From: Pseudomonadota bacterium
GTDB taxonomy: Bacteria > Pseudomonadota > Gammaproteobacteria > Steroidobacterales > Steroidobacteraceae
Length of the DNA stretch: 64,000 bases
Assembly: GCA_037200975.1 (NCBI GenBank)
Contig: JBBCGI010000001.1
Location: 3,927,716 to 3,991,715, forward strand
Reading direction: 5' to 3'
Shown here: one piece after another, positions 19,141 through 27,582 of the stretch
How positions within the stretch are numbered: the first letter of the stretch is position 1
Layout: each line of letters opens with the position of its first letter
Notes under the pieces: model-generated
What the model saw: the letters and a program-made list of their open reading frames with translations, nothing else
What the model was told of the DNA's origin: nothing
Database searches by the model: none
Made by a program: the position numbers and the translations under genes

Positions 19141-20793
19141 ATGACCGCGACTCCCCCTGTGAATCCCCTCGCCGGCAAGCCCGCTCCGCATTCCCTGCTG
19201 GTGGATTTGCCGCGGCTGATCACCGCGTATTACACGCTCGCGCCGGATGCGCGCATCTCGACGCAACGCGTCGCCTTCGGCACCTCCGGGCATCGCGGCT
19301 CCGCATTCGACAGCAGTTTCAATGAAAACCACGTGCTCGCCATCACGCAGGCGATCTGTCTGTATCGGCGGAAGCAGGGCATCGATGGACCGCTGTTCCT
19401 TGGGCTCGATACCCATGCGTTGTCCGCGCCCGCCGGCGCGAGCGCGCTCGAGGTGCTGGCCGCCAATGGCATCGAGGTCATGATCGCCGAGCGTGATGAG
19501 TACACGCCGACGCCGGTGGTTTCACACGCCATCCTCGGCTACAACCGCGGGCGCAAGACCGGGCTCGCGGATGGCATCCTCGTGACGCCGTCGCACAACC
19601 CGCCCGCCGACGGCGGTTTCAAATACAACCCGACCCACGGCGGGCCGGCCGACACCGATGCCACGAAGTGGATCGAAAACACCGCCAACGATTTCCTGCT
19701 GAACGGACTTGCGGGCGTGAAGCGCCTGGCGTACGAGCAGGCGTTGAAGGCGCCGACGACGCATCGCCACGACTATCTGAACACCTACGTGAACGATCTG
19801 GGTTCGGTCATCGACATGGACGTGATCCGGTCGTCGAACCTGAACATGGGCGTGGACCCGCTGGGTGGCGCGGGCGTGCATTACTGGGGCGCGATCGCGG
19901 AGAAGTACGGGTTGCGGTTGACGGTCGTCAACCAGGAAGTCGACGCCACGTTTCGCTTCCTGACGGTCGACTGGGATGGAAAGATCCGCATGGATCCTTC
20001 CTCGCCCGATGCGATGCAGGGCCTGATCGGTCTCAAGACGCGGTTCGACATCGCGTTCGCCTGCGATACGGACCACGACCGGCATGGCATCGTCACGCGC
20101 AGCGCGGGGTTGTTGCCGCCCAATCATTATCTGAGCGCGTCGATTGCCTATCTACTAGAGCATCGCAAGGGCTGGGCCGCGGATGCGGCGATCGGCAAGA
20201 CCATCGTCAGCAGCGACCTGATCGCGCGCGTCACCGCGAAATTCGGCCGCAAGCTGCTGGAGGTGCCGGTCGGGTTCAAGTGGTTCGTCGATGGATTGCT
20301 GGCGGGGACGCTGGGGTTCGGCGGCGAGGAAAGCGCCGGCGCGTCGTTTCTGCGCAAGGACGGTACGGTATGGACCACCGACAAGGACGGCATGGCGCCG
20401 GCGCTGCTGGCCGCCGAGATGACCGCGCGGCTGAAGCGCGATCCGGGCGAGTTGTATCGCGGGCTGACGCAGGAACTGGGCGAGCCGGTGTTCCAGCGCG
20501 TCGATGCGCCGGCCACGCCCGAGCAGAAGAAGTTGTTAGGCGCGTTGACGCCGCAGAACGTGAAGTCGGCCGCGCTCGCCGGAGATCCGATCGTGTCGAT
20601 CCTGACGCGCGCGCCGGGCAACGATGCGGCGATCGGCGGGCTCAAAGTGGTTTCCGCGAATGGCTGGTTCGCCGCGCGTCCGTCGGGTACCGAGAATGTC
20701 TACAAGGTGTATGCGGAAAGCTTCAAGGGCGCCGATCACCTGCGCCGGATCCAGGAGGACGCGCGCGCCATCGTCGACGCCGCGCTGAAGTGA
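19141..20793 (+). CDS. pgm: Phosphoglucomutase (alpha-D-glucose-specific)
   Basis: This 550-residue protein has the length and motifs of bacterial phosphoglucomutase: FGTSGHRG (47-53), the phosphoserine loop TPSHNP with Ser151, the metal-binding CDTDHDRHG near 303-311, the sugar loop GGEESAG near 395, and the phosphate loop RPSGTENVYKVYAES near 515-529. It interconverts glucose-1-phosphate and glucose-6-phosphate in the cytoplasm. This would feed UDP-glucose for the glucan synthase encoded 4 kb away. AAGGAAAT lies just before the ATG. Translation ends two bases before a solo copy of the GGGGACATGCC repeat. Confidence 0.95.
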   Translation: MTATPPVNPLAGKPAPHSLLVDLPRLITAYYTLAPDARISTQRVAFGTSGHRGSAFDSSFNENHVLAITQAICLYRRKQGIDGPLFLGLDTHALSAPAGASALEVLAANGIEVMIAERDEYTPTPVVSHAILGYNRGRKTGLADGILVTPSHNPPADGGFKYNPTHGGPADTDATKWIENTANDFLLNGLAGVKRLAYEQALKAPTTHRHDYLNTYVNDLGSVIDMDVIRSSNLNMGVDPLGGAGVHYWGAIAEKYGLRLTVVNQEVDATFRFLTVDWDGKIRMDPSSPDAMQGLIGLKTRFDIAFACDTDHDRHGIVTRSAGLLPPNHYLSASIAYLLEHRKGWAADAAIGKTIVSSDLIARVTAKFGRKLLEVPVGFKWFVDGLLAGTLGFGGEESAGASFLRKDGTVWTTDKDGMAPALLAAEMTARLKRDPGELYRGLTQELGEPVFQRVDAPATPEQKKLLGALTPQNVKSAALAGDPIVSILTRAPGNDAAIGGLKVVSANGWFAARPSGTENVYKVYAESFKGADHLRRIQEDARAIVDAALK

Positions 20794-20794
20794 C

Positions 20795-20820
20795 GAAAAG
20801 GGGACATGCCTATTTTTCTG
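20795..20820 (+). repeat. Solo copy of the GGGGACATGCC repeat after pgm
   Basis: The sequence from 20795 starts GAAAAGGGGACATGCC and goes on TATTTTTCTG. It shares its first 20 or so bases with the inner units of the large inverted repeat at 17.9 kb. It begins one base after the pgm stop. No inverted partner is seen within the next 400 bases. Confidence 0.75.
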
Positions 20821-21209
20821 CTCGGCGGAATTCGTGGGGCGGCTTTCGGCTTTGAGGCTGCCGCTCGGGAAACCGGCCGGCGGCCTTGGACGGCCGGGAG
20901 GCGGGTGGCATCGGGCCGGGCTGGCGACCGCACGGAAGTTCGCCCGGGCCGCGGCGCCGTATCGAACTTCGAAATCGAACGGACAGCGCGCCTGGGTTAT
21001 TGTCTTGTCGCCACTGCCGGGACAATAATTTCCGCAGTGCGAAAACATTTCCGCCGGTTCGTGGTACTAACTCCTCCATGTTCGTAAATGACACCGGTCA
21101 CCTGCCCGACTCCGGTCGGGTCTGCGTGGCGGGACTCCAGGCTGCGGCCGCCGGGACCCGCATTTTCTATAGCCTCGAAATTCATTCCGCGCGTGCGGAG
21201 ATCGAGCCC
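20821..21209. other. Gene-free stretch after pgm
   Basis: About 390 bases lie between the solo repeat and the hypothetical gene start. They are GC-rich with several short inverted repeats (for example around CCGGCCGGCGGCC near 20875). I see no RNA gene, promoter or coding pattern I can defend. The hypothetical gene could start earlier (ATG at 21078), which would shorten the stretch. Confidence 0.4.
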
Positions 21210-21581
21210 ATGAGCGAGCCGCGCAACACCGCCCACGTGCTGGGAGTCGGTTGTGAGATCCAGTCGGTCAAGGGTCCCGTGTTCGCCGCGTACTTCGCCG
21301 CGTCGCGCGAGCGCTTCGACGCCGAGCCTAACTACCAAGCCGGCTTGTTCGTGCTGGTCGATGGCGCCGTGTATTCGGTCAGCGCCGAGAGCGTCGGTAC
21401 CACCATCCGGCGCGGTTTCAGCACGCGCAAGTTCACGTTGCTGCGCGCCGATCGCCCCCAGCGCACGGTTGAATACGCCTGGCCCTGGTACCGCGAGCCG
21501 TTCGCGTCGTCCGCGCCGGGACACGTGCGCTCGCAGGACTTCCTGCGCGAGATGTCGTCGATGGTGGCGGCGTACCGGTAG
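21210..21581 (+). CDS. Hypothetical protein
   Basis: This 123-residue product is not recognised. It is soluble, with a beta-rich middle (AGLFVLVDGAVYSVS near 44-58) and a basic/aromatic end (YAWPWYREP). The ATG at 21210 is chosen because GGAGA lies 8 bases before it. An ATG at 21078 in the same frame has no such site. It converges on the MBL-fold gene with 4 bases between stops. Codon use is GC3-rich over the whole frame, which supports a real gene. Confidence 0.5.
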   Translation: MSEPRNTAHVLGVGCEIQSVKGPVFAAYFAASRERFDAEPNYQAGLFVLVDGAVYSVSAESVGTTIRRGFSTRKFTLLRADRPQRTVEYAWPWYREPFASSAPGHVRSQDFLREMSSMVAAYR

Positions 21582-21585
21582 GCTC

Positions 21586-22695
21586 TCAATCGATCGGCCA
21601 GGGCATCGCCTTGGGCATGCGCGCATTCGCCGCCCGTCTCGGTTTGCGCGCGGTGTCGTCTATTCCGCGCCACCAGGTCTCGAGCGCGTGGTCCTGCGCG
21701 GGCTCCACGGGTTCGCCCAGCCGCGGCAGGATCAATCGCGATGCCGAGTGCGGCGCGAGGCGCAGCAGCGTCTCGATCGGATCGTCCCAGGGATGCAGCG
21801 CCAGGTTGAACGTGCCCCAGTGGACCGGCAGCAGCGCGCCGCCGCCTAACAACTCGTGCGCCTTGAGCGCGTTCGCCGGGCCCAGGTGGATGTTCCCCCA
21901 GGCGGGGTGGAACGCGCCCACCTCGAGCAGACTCAGATCGAACGGACCGAGCCGCTCGCGAATCCCGGCATATTCCGGCGTCAGCCCGGTATCGCCGCTG
22001 AAAAACACCTTGTGCCGCTGCGATTCCACCACCCACGACGACCACAACGTGCGGTTGCCGTCCTTCAATCCGCGGCCCGAGAAATGTTGCGACGGCACCG
22101 CGGTCAACACCAGATCCGTGCCCGGCAAGCGGCAGGTCTCCCACCAGTCGAGCTCGACGATGCGCCCGGGAGCGATCCCGAACGCTTCCAGATGCGCGCC
22201 CACGCCGAGCGACGTGACGATGGGCACCTCCATCCGGCGCATCAGCCGCATCGTCGTGTAGTCGAGGTGATCGTAGTGATCGTGCGAGACCAGCACCGCA
22301 TCGAGCCGCGGCAGCTCGCGGATCGAAACCGGCACGGGCTGAAACCGCTTCGGCCCGATGAACCGCGACGGCGACGCGCGCGGACCCCACACCGGGTCCG
22401 TCAACACGCGGAATCCGTCGATCTCGAGCAGCACGGTGGAATGACCTAACCACGTGGCACGCAGTCCGCTCTGTGGCGTGCGGGTCCAGGTGTCGAGTGG
22501 GTTGAGCGAGGGCAGCGGCCCTTGCGGTACGCGCCGGTCGCCGCCGCAGACGAAGTCGCCGAGCGACGGCATCGCGACGCCGGCTTCGCCGCGGGGTGCC
22601 GGATGCGTGTTGCGAAAGCGCTCGCCATCCCAGCGCGGCGAGGCGGCCACACGCTCGAGACGCACACCTCGCGATCGGGCAAGAGCGGGATTCAT
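21586..22695 (-). CDS. MBL-fold metallo-hydrolase (UlaG / NAPE-PLD-like)
   Basis: This 369-residue protein has a metallo-beta-lactamase fold signature: TWLGHSTVLLEIDG near 81-94, the zinc motif SHDHYDHLD (His138, His140, Asp142, His143), FFSGDTG near 230, and HWGTFNLALHPWDDP near 297-311. The pattern fits the lipid- or lactone-hydrolysing UlaG / NAPE-PLD-like branch rather than true beta-lactamases. No signal peptide is seen, although bacterial members can act at membranes. The substrate is unknown. The first 40 residues are poorly conserved in such proteins, and an internal start around Met42 is possible. It is transcribed separately from the pirin gene, 82 bases away. Confidence 0.85.
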   Translation of the reverse strand: MNPALARSRGVRLERVAASPRWDGERFRNTHPAPRGEAGVAMPSLGDFVCGGDRRVPQGPLPSLNPLDTWTRTPQSGLRATWLGHSTVLLEIDGFRVLTDPVWGPRASPSRFIGPKRFQPVPVSIRELPRLDAVLVSHDHYDHLDYTTMRLMRRMEVPIVTSLGVGAHLEAFGIAPGRIVELDWWETCRLPGTDLVLTAVPSQHFSGRGLKDGNRTLWSSWVVESQRHKVFFSGDTGLTPEYAGIRERLGPFDLSLLEVGAFHPAWGNIHLGPANALKAHELLGGGALLPVHWGTFNLALHPWDDPIETLLRLAPHSASRLILPRLGEPVEPAQDHALETWWRGIDDTARKPRRAANARMPKAMPWPID

Positions 22696-22777
22696 GCCGC
22701 TACCTTAAGCCTCGCGCGCGATGACGCCTATCCTTCGAAAGGGGGTCTCATAAAAGGGGGCTCGACGGCGCGACCCG

Positions 22778-23479
22778 TCATCCAGGCAGATCGAATGCAA
22801 TGACTTCCGCCGCCTTGCCTTCCTTGAACTCGAGGTCGCCCGCGTCCGTGATCTTGAGACCATCACCGGCTTCCAGATGCAGCCCCGCCACGTGCAGCGA
22901 GCCGCGCGCCACATGAATATAAGAGTGCCGGCCACCCGCGACCGCGAGCGTCGCGTGTTCATCGCCATCGAACAGTCCGCTGAAGATATTCACGTCCTGG
23001 TGCAGCAGCACCGAGCCGTCCGCCTTGTCGGGCGAGGCGATCAGCCGCAGGCGGCCGCGCCGCTCGGCCGGCGCGAAATGCGCTTCCTCGTAACTGGGAG
23101 GAATGCCCACCCGGTCGGGAATGATCCAGATCTGCAGGAAATGCACGGGCTCGGTTTTCGACGCGTTGAACTCGCTGTGGCTCACGCCGTTGCCCGCGCT
23201 CATGCGCTGCACGTCGCCCGGACGGATCACCGAGCTCGTTCCGGTCGAATCCTTGTGCGCGAGCGCGCCCTCGAGCACGTAGCTCACGATCTCCATGTCG
23301 CGATGGCTGTGCGTGCCGAAGCCGGCGCCGGCCTGCACGCGATCTTCATTGATCACGCGCAAGGGTCCGAACTGCGTATGCCGCGGGTCCTGGTAGGAAG
23401 CGAACGAGAAGCTGTGACGCGATTGCAGCCAGCCGTGATCGGCCGCGCCGCGCTCGTTGCTGCGACGGATTTCTTTCAT
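22778..23479 (-). CDS. Pirin family protein
   Basis: This 233-residue protein is a bicupin of the pirin family. The N-terminal cupin contains GFGTHSHRDMEIVSYVLEG (near 52-70) with the metal-binding HxH and Glu, then SAGNGVSHSEFNAS near 93-106. The C-terminal cupin is weaker. Related bacterial proteins show quercetinase activity or bind regulators. The ATG at 23479 is chosen because homologues begin with MKEIRRSNERG-like sequence. It is divergent from the M20 amidohydrolase gene, 109 bases away, and may be controlled together with the catabolic operon (inference). Confidence 0.9.
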   Translation of the reverse strand: MKEIRRSNERGAADHGWLQSRHSFSFASYQDPRHTQFGPLRVINEDRVQAGAGFGTHSHRDMEIVSYVLEGALAHKDSTGTSSVIRPGDVQRMSAGNGVSHSEFNASKTEPVHFLQIWIIPDRVGIPPSYEEAHFAPAERRGRLRLIASPDKADGSVLLHQDVNIFSGLFDGDEHATLAVAGGRHSYIHVARGSLHVAGLHLEAGDGLKITDAGDLEFKEGKAAEVIAFDLPG

Positions 23480-23588
23480 GCGGGCGATTATGGACGAACA
23501 CGCGGGAGCTTGGCGTTCGCAAGAGGGTTCTCGATTCAGCACGCCGGTTTCGCGGGTTACACTCGACGCAATTCCGGGGAGAACAACA

Positions 23589-25022
23589 ATGCGAACCCGT
23601 CTCGTGACCGTAGCCGTGGCCGCGCTCTCCGTCTGGCCGCTCGCAGCCGCCGCCGCAACACCCAGCCCCAACAAACGTGCCGCCGTCGCCGCCGTCGACC
23701 GGCATGCCGCCGAGCTCACCCGGTTGTCCGACCAGATCTGGGAATACGCGGAAACCGCGCTGCGCGAACACCGGTCCTCGAAACTGCTGGCCGACTACGC
23801 CGAATCGCAGGGTTTCTCCGTGACGCGCAATGTGTCGGGCATGCCGACGGCCTTCGTCGCGCGGTTTGGCACCGGCAAACCCGTCATCGGCATCATGGGC
23901 GAATACGACGCGTTGCCCGGCGTGTCGCAGAAGGCGCAGGCCGAGAAGAGCCCGCTGGTCGAGGGCGGCGCCGGCCATGGCTGCGGCCACAACCTGTTCG
24001 GTGCGGCCAGCCTCGGCGCCGCGCTTGCCATCAAAGAGCGGATTGCCGCCGGCAAGCTCAAGGGCAGCGTCATCTTTTTTGGCACGCCGGCGGAGGAAGC
24101 CGTAGGCGGCAAGACGTTCATGGCGCGCGACGGCGTGTTCAATGAGGTCGACGTGATGTTCGCGTGGCACCCGGGCGACACGTCCCGCGCCGACATGGTG
24201 ACCGCCCAGGCCATGGTCGACCTGCGCGTCGAGTTCCACGGCCGCGCCGCGCACGCGGCGGCGGATCCCTGGAACGGCCGCAGTGCGCTCGACGGCGTCG
24301 AGGCCTTCACGCACGGCGTGAATCTCATGCGGGAGCACATGCCCTTGTCCTCGCGCGTGCACTACGTGATCACGGATGGCGGCGACGTGCCGAACGTCGT
24401 GCCCGATCACGCCGCGGTGTGGATCTGGGCGCGCGACCAGAAGCGCAGTGAAGTCGAACAGCTGTACGGGCGCCTCCGCAAGATCGCCGAAGGCGCAGCG
24501 CTGATGACCGAGACGAAGGTCGACGTGAAACTGCAGAGCGGCAGCTGGGAAGTGCTGTTGAACAAGACCGGCGCGCAGCTGCTCGACGCGAACCTGCGCT
24601 GGATCGGCACCCCGACCTACACCGCCGACGAGGACGCGTTCGCGAAAAAGATCCAGGCCGCGACGGAGGTGTCCGCGGTCGGAATGGATCGCGGCATCGA
24701 GTCGCTCGACGGGCAGATCGAAGAGGGTGGTTCCACCGATGTGGGCGACGTCAGCTGGGTCGTGCCGACGCTGAATCTCACCGTGGTCACCGCGCCGAAG
24801 GCCACGCCCTGGCACGCCTGGCCCGTGGTGGCCACCGGCGGCATGTCGATCGGCCACAAGGGGATGATCGTCGCCGCGAAGACGCTGGCCGCGACCATGG
24901 TGGATCTGTACGAGCAGCCGCCGGCGCTGCGTGCGGTGCGCGCGGAGTTCGAGCAGCGACGCGGCGGGGCGGTCTTCAAGGCCTATCTACCCGACGGTCC
25001 GCCGCCGCTGCCGCAGGAATGA
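23589..25022 (+). CDS. Secreted M20-family amidohydrolase (AbgB-like)
   Basis: This 477-residue protein has a signal peptide (MRTRLVTVAVAALSVWPLAA, cleavage after AAA near 23), so it works in the periplasm. The body is an M20D metal-dependent amidohydrolase: GEYDALPG near 105-112, GHGCGHNLFG near 130-139, TPAEEAVGGK near 163-172, and FHGRAAHAAADPW near 216-228. This matches the p-aminobenzoyl-glutamate hydrolase (AbgB) and related N-acyl amino-acid hydrolases. It would release an amine or amino acid from an amide outside the cytoplasm. Twelve bases separate it from the DAO gene, so it is probably the first gene of the catabolic operon. Confidence 0.87.
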   Translation: MRTRLVTVAVAALSVWPLAAAAATPSPNKRAAVAAVDRHAAELTRLSDQIWEYAETALREHRSSKLLADYAESQGFSVTRNVSGMPTAFVARFGTGKPVIGIMGEYDALPGVSQKAQAEKSPLVEGGAGHGCGHNLFGAASLGAALAIKERIAAGKLKGSVIFFGTPAEEAVGGKTFMARDGVFNEVDVMFAWHPGDTSRADMVTAQAMVDLRVEFHGRAAHAAADPWNGRSALDGVEAFTHGVNLMREHMPLSSRVHYVITDGGDVPNVVPDHAAVWIWARDQKRSEVEQLYGRLRKIAEGAALMTETKVDVKLQSGSWEVLLNKTGAQLLDANLRWIGTPTYTADEDAFAKKIQAATEVSAVGMDRGIESLDGQIEEGGSTDVGDVSWVVPTLNLTVVTAPKATPWHAWPVVATGGMSIGHKGMIVAAKTLAATMVDLYEQPPALRAVRAEFEQRRGGAVFKAYLPDGPPPLPQE

Positions 25023-25034
25023 CCGGATAATCGC

Positions 25035-26387
25035 ATGCCCGGCGAGCAACAGGTCCAGGCGACTCTGAAAGACGAGTGGACGTGGAGCGATGCCCACGTG
25101 CTGCCCGGGATCGTGGACGTCGCGATCATCGGCGGCGGCATCGTCGGCTGCTCGGCCGCGTATTTTCTCGCGCGCGCGGGCCTGCGCGTCGCGTTGTTCG
25201 AAAAAGGCCGGATCGCCGGCGAGCAATCCGGCAGGAACTGGGGCTGGGTGCGGCAGCAAGGCCGTTCACCCATCGAACTACCGCTGATGATGCGCAGCCT
25301 GCAGCTGTGGCTCGAGCTGCGCGAGGAACTGGGTGACATCGGCTTCGTGCAGGGTGGATCGCTCTACCTCGCCGAAGACGAGTCGCAACTCGCGGCGCTG
25401 GCGGAATGGCTGAGCGTCGCGCGCGAGCATGGGCTCGACACGCGCATGCTCGATGCGCGGGAGCTCGCGGCAATCCTGCGAAGCGAGGCGCGCCGCTGGA
25501 GCGGCGCGTTGCACACCGCGAGCGACGCACGCGCCGAACCCAGCCGCGCGGCGCCGGCGATCGCGCGTGCCGCCCAGCGGCGCGGCGCGCAGATCTTCAG
25601 CCATTGCGCGGTGCGCGGCATCGATCGCGCCGCCGGCCGCGTCCAGGGTGTGATCACCGAACGAGGGCGCGTCGCGGCGTCCATGGTTGTTTGCGCCGGC
25701 GGCGCCTGGACGCGCAGCTTCTGCCGATCGCTGGGCATCGACTTCCCGCAATTGACGGTGTTAGGCACCGTCGCCCGCACCGCGCCGGCGCGGGAAATTC
25801 TCGCCGGCGAAGCCTGGTGCCCCGCCATCGCGATCCGCCGCCGGGCGGACGGTGGCTACACCGTCGCGCACGGCGGCTCGTTCCTGCATTCATTGACCCC
25901 GGACTCGTTGCGCTACGCGCGCAAGTTCTGGCCGGCTTTTCTGCAGGGTCACGACTCGATCCGCGCCCGGCTGAACGGCGGGTTCTTCGAGGCGCTGCGC
26001 ACGCCCTCGAGCTGGGCGATGGATGAGGTCTCGCCCTTCGAGCGGCGTCGAATGCTGCATCCGGAGCCGGAGAAGCAGGTGCTGCACCAGATGCAGGCGG
26101 CGCTCGGGCGCTGTTTCCCGCAGATCGCTGCCGCCGGATTCGTGGAAACCTGGGGTGGAATCATCGAGTCGTCGCCCGACGTGTTGCCGGTGATCTCGCA
26201 GGTCGACGGACACGACGGGTTCCTCGTGGCCAGCGGATTCAGCGGACATGGTTTCGGCATTGGTCCCGGCGCCGGTAGACTCATCGCCGACATGGTCCGG
26301 GGTGTGGCCGATGGCGACGAGGTACGGTCTTTTCGGTTGCAGCGGTTTTTCGACGGCTCACCGATACATCCGGGTCCTGCCATCTGA
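25035..26387 (+). CDS. FAD-dependent amine/amino-acid oxidase (DAO family)
   Basis: This 450-residue protein binds FAD through VDVAIIGGGIVGCSAAYFLA (GGGIVG at 33-38) and has the DAO-type C-terminal part (VETWGGIIESSPDVLPVI and ASGFSGHGFGIGPGAG). Relatives oxidise sarcosine, dimethylglycine, D-amino acids or gamma-glutamylputrescine-type amines. It is the second gene of the operon with the M20 hydrolase, Rieske oxygenase, PYROXD2-like oxidoreductase and MFS carrier. That context fits oxidation of an N-substituted amine. No signal peptide is present, so it is cytoplasmic. Confidence 0.85.
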   Translation: MPGEQQVQATLKDEWTWSDAHVLPGIVDVAIIGGGIVGCSAAYFLARAGLRVALFEKGRIAGEQSGRNWGWVRQQGRSPIELPLMMRSLQLWLELREELGDIGFVQGGSLYLAEDESQLAALAEWLSVAREHGLDTRMLDARELAAILRSEARRWSGALHTASDARAEPSRAAPAIARAAQRRGAQIFSHCAVRGIDRAAGRVQGVITERGRVAASMVVCAGGAWTRSFCRSLGIDFPQLTVLGTVARTAPAREILAGEAWCPAIAIRRRADGGYTVAHGGSFLHSLTPDSLRYARKFWPAFLQGHDSIRARLNGGFFEALRTPSSWAMDEVSPFERRRMLHPEPEKQVLHQMQAALGRCFPQIAAAGFVETWGGIIESSPDVLPVISQVDGHDGFLVASGFSGHGFGIGPGAGRLIADMVRGVADGDEVRSFRLQRFFDGSPIHPGPAI

Positions 26388-26410
26388 GCAAAACGAGATA
26401 AAAGGTTGCC

Positions 26411-27574
26411 GTGAATCCCACCGAACAAGGCGTGTTTGCGAAGCAGTTTCAACCTGCGTTGGCGGCGCGTTTCTATGCGAGCGAAAGCGTGTTCGCGCTC
26501 GAGCGCGAGCGGCTGTTCCATGCGCAGTGGTTCTGCGTGGGCCGCGCAGAGCAGGTGCCGGCGCGCGGCGACTGTCTGCACGTGCACGTGGCGGGCGAGA
26601 GCGTGTTGATCCTGCGGCAGAAGGACGATTCGCTGCAGGCGTTCTACAACGTCTGTCGGCATCGCGGCAGCCGGCTGGTGCGCACGGCGCCGCTGCCGGA
26701 TCCGGAACAGCCGGCAGCCACTCGTTCGACTTCGATGCCAACCGGTGTCGTCTGTCCGTATCACGCGTGGACCTACAACCTCGACGGCGGCTTGCGCGCG
26801 GCACCGTACGTGCAGTTCGATGCGTCCTGCCCGAAGGAAAATTTCTCTCTTGTGCCGGTTCACCTCGACACCTGGGGCGGCTTCATCTTCGTGAATCTCT
26901 CCACCACGCCGGCCCAGTCGCTGCACGAGCAATTGGCGGTGCCGGAGAACAAGCTGGTGCGATACCGGCTCGCGCAGCTGCGCCGCGGTGCGCAGATCGT
27001 CTACGACGTGCGCGCCAACTGGAAAGTGATCATGGAGAACTACAACGAGTGTTATCACTGCGGTCCGGTGCACCCGGAGTTGTGCGCGCTGGTGCCGGCA
27101 TTCCGCGAGCGCGGCGGTGCCGGCCTCGAGTGGGACGATGGCATTCCGCACCGCGCAGGCGCCTGGACTTTCACGATGAGTGGCACTTCCAGTCGCGCGC
27201 CGTTTCCCGGGCTCTCCGAGAAGGAGAAGGATCATCACAAGGGCGAAGTCGCATACCCGAACCTGCTGCTGAGCGCCGCGGCGGAACACATTGCCGCATT
27301 CACGCTCTGGCCCATGGGTCCGGATCACACGCGCATCGCCTGCGAATTCCTGTTCCATCCGGACGAGATCGCGAAGGCATCTTTTGACCCGGCCGATGTC
27401 GTCGACTTCTGGGACATCGTCAACAAACAGGACTGGCAGATCTGCGAGTCGGTGCAGGACGGGATGAAGTCGCGCGGCTTTCGCGGCGGCTTCTATGCGC
27501 CGATGGAGGATCCGAGTCTCGACATCCGGCGTTATCTCGAGCGCCACCTCGGCGATCTGTCCAAGGTGAGCTGA
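26411..27574 (+). CDS. Rieske non-heme iron oxygenase, alpha subunit
   Basis: This 387-residue protein starts at a GTG with AAAGG upstream. The Rieske cluster ligands are C82-R-H84 and C115-P-Y-H118. The spacing between the two pairs (30 residues) is longer than the roughly 17-20 usual in the family because of a Pro/Ser/Thr-rich insert (PDPEQPAATRSTSMP). The mononuclear iron site is visible as NYNECYHCGPVHPEL with Glu213, His216 and His221. The overall form resembles GbcA and CntA (glycine betaine and carnitine oxygenases), which cleave N-methylated amines. No ferredoxin reductase gene is near; electrons must come from elsewhere. The exact substrate is not certain. Confidence 0.87.
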   Translation: MNPTEQGVFAKQFQPALAARFYASESVFALERERLFHAQWFCVGRAEQVPARGDCLHVHVAGESVLILRQKDDSLQAFYNVCRHRGSRLVRTAPLPDPEQPAATRSTSMPTGVVCPYHAWTYNLDGGLRAAPYVQFDASCPKENFSLVPVHLDTWGGFIFVNLSTTPAQSLHEQLAVPENKLVRYRLAQLRRGAQIVYDVRANWKVIMENYNECYHCGPVHPELCALVPAFRERGGAGLEWDDGIPHRAGAWTFTMSGTSSRAPFPGLSEKEKDHHKGEVAYPNLLLSAAAEHIAAFTLWPMGPDHTRIACEFLFHPDEIAKASFDPADVVDFWDIVNKQDWQICESVQDGMKSRGFRGGFYAPMEDPSLDIRRYLERHLGDLSKVS

Positions 27575-27582
27575 GGACTCAC

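Noticed and set aside
22736-22764. AAAGGGGGTCTC / AAAAGGGGGCTC pair as further copies of the REP unit
   Set aside because: The ACATGCC core is missing, so it is not the same repeat.
26411-27574. Frameshift in the Rieske gene around residues 91-112
   Set aside because: Both the Rieske ligands and the downstream iron site are in the same frame; an insert explains the unusual spacing.
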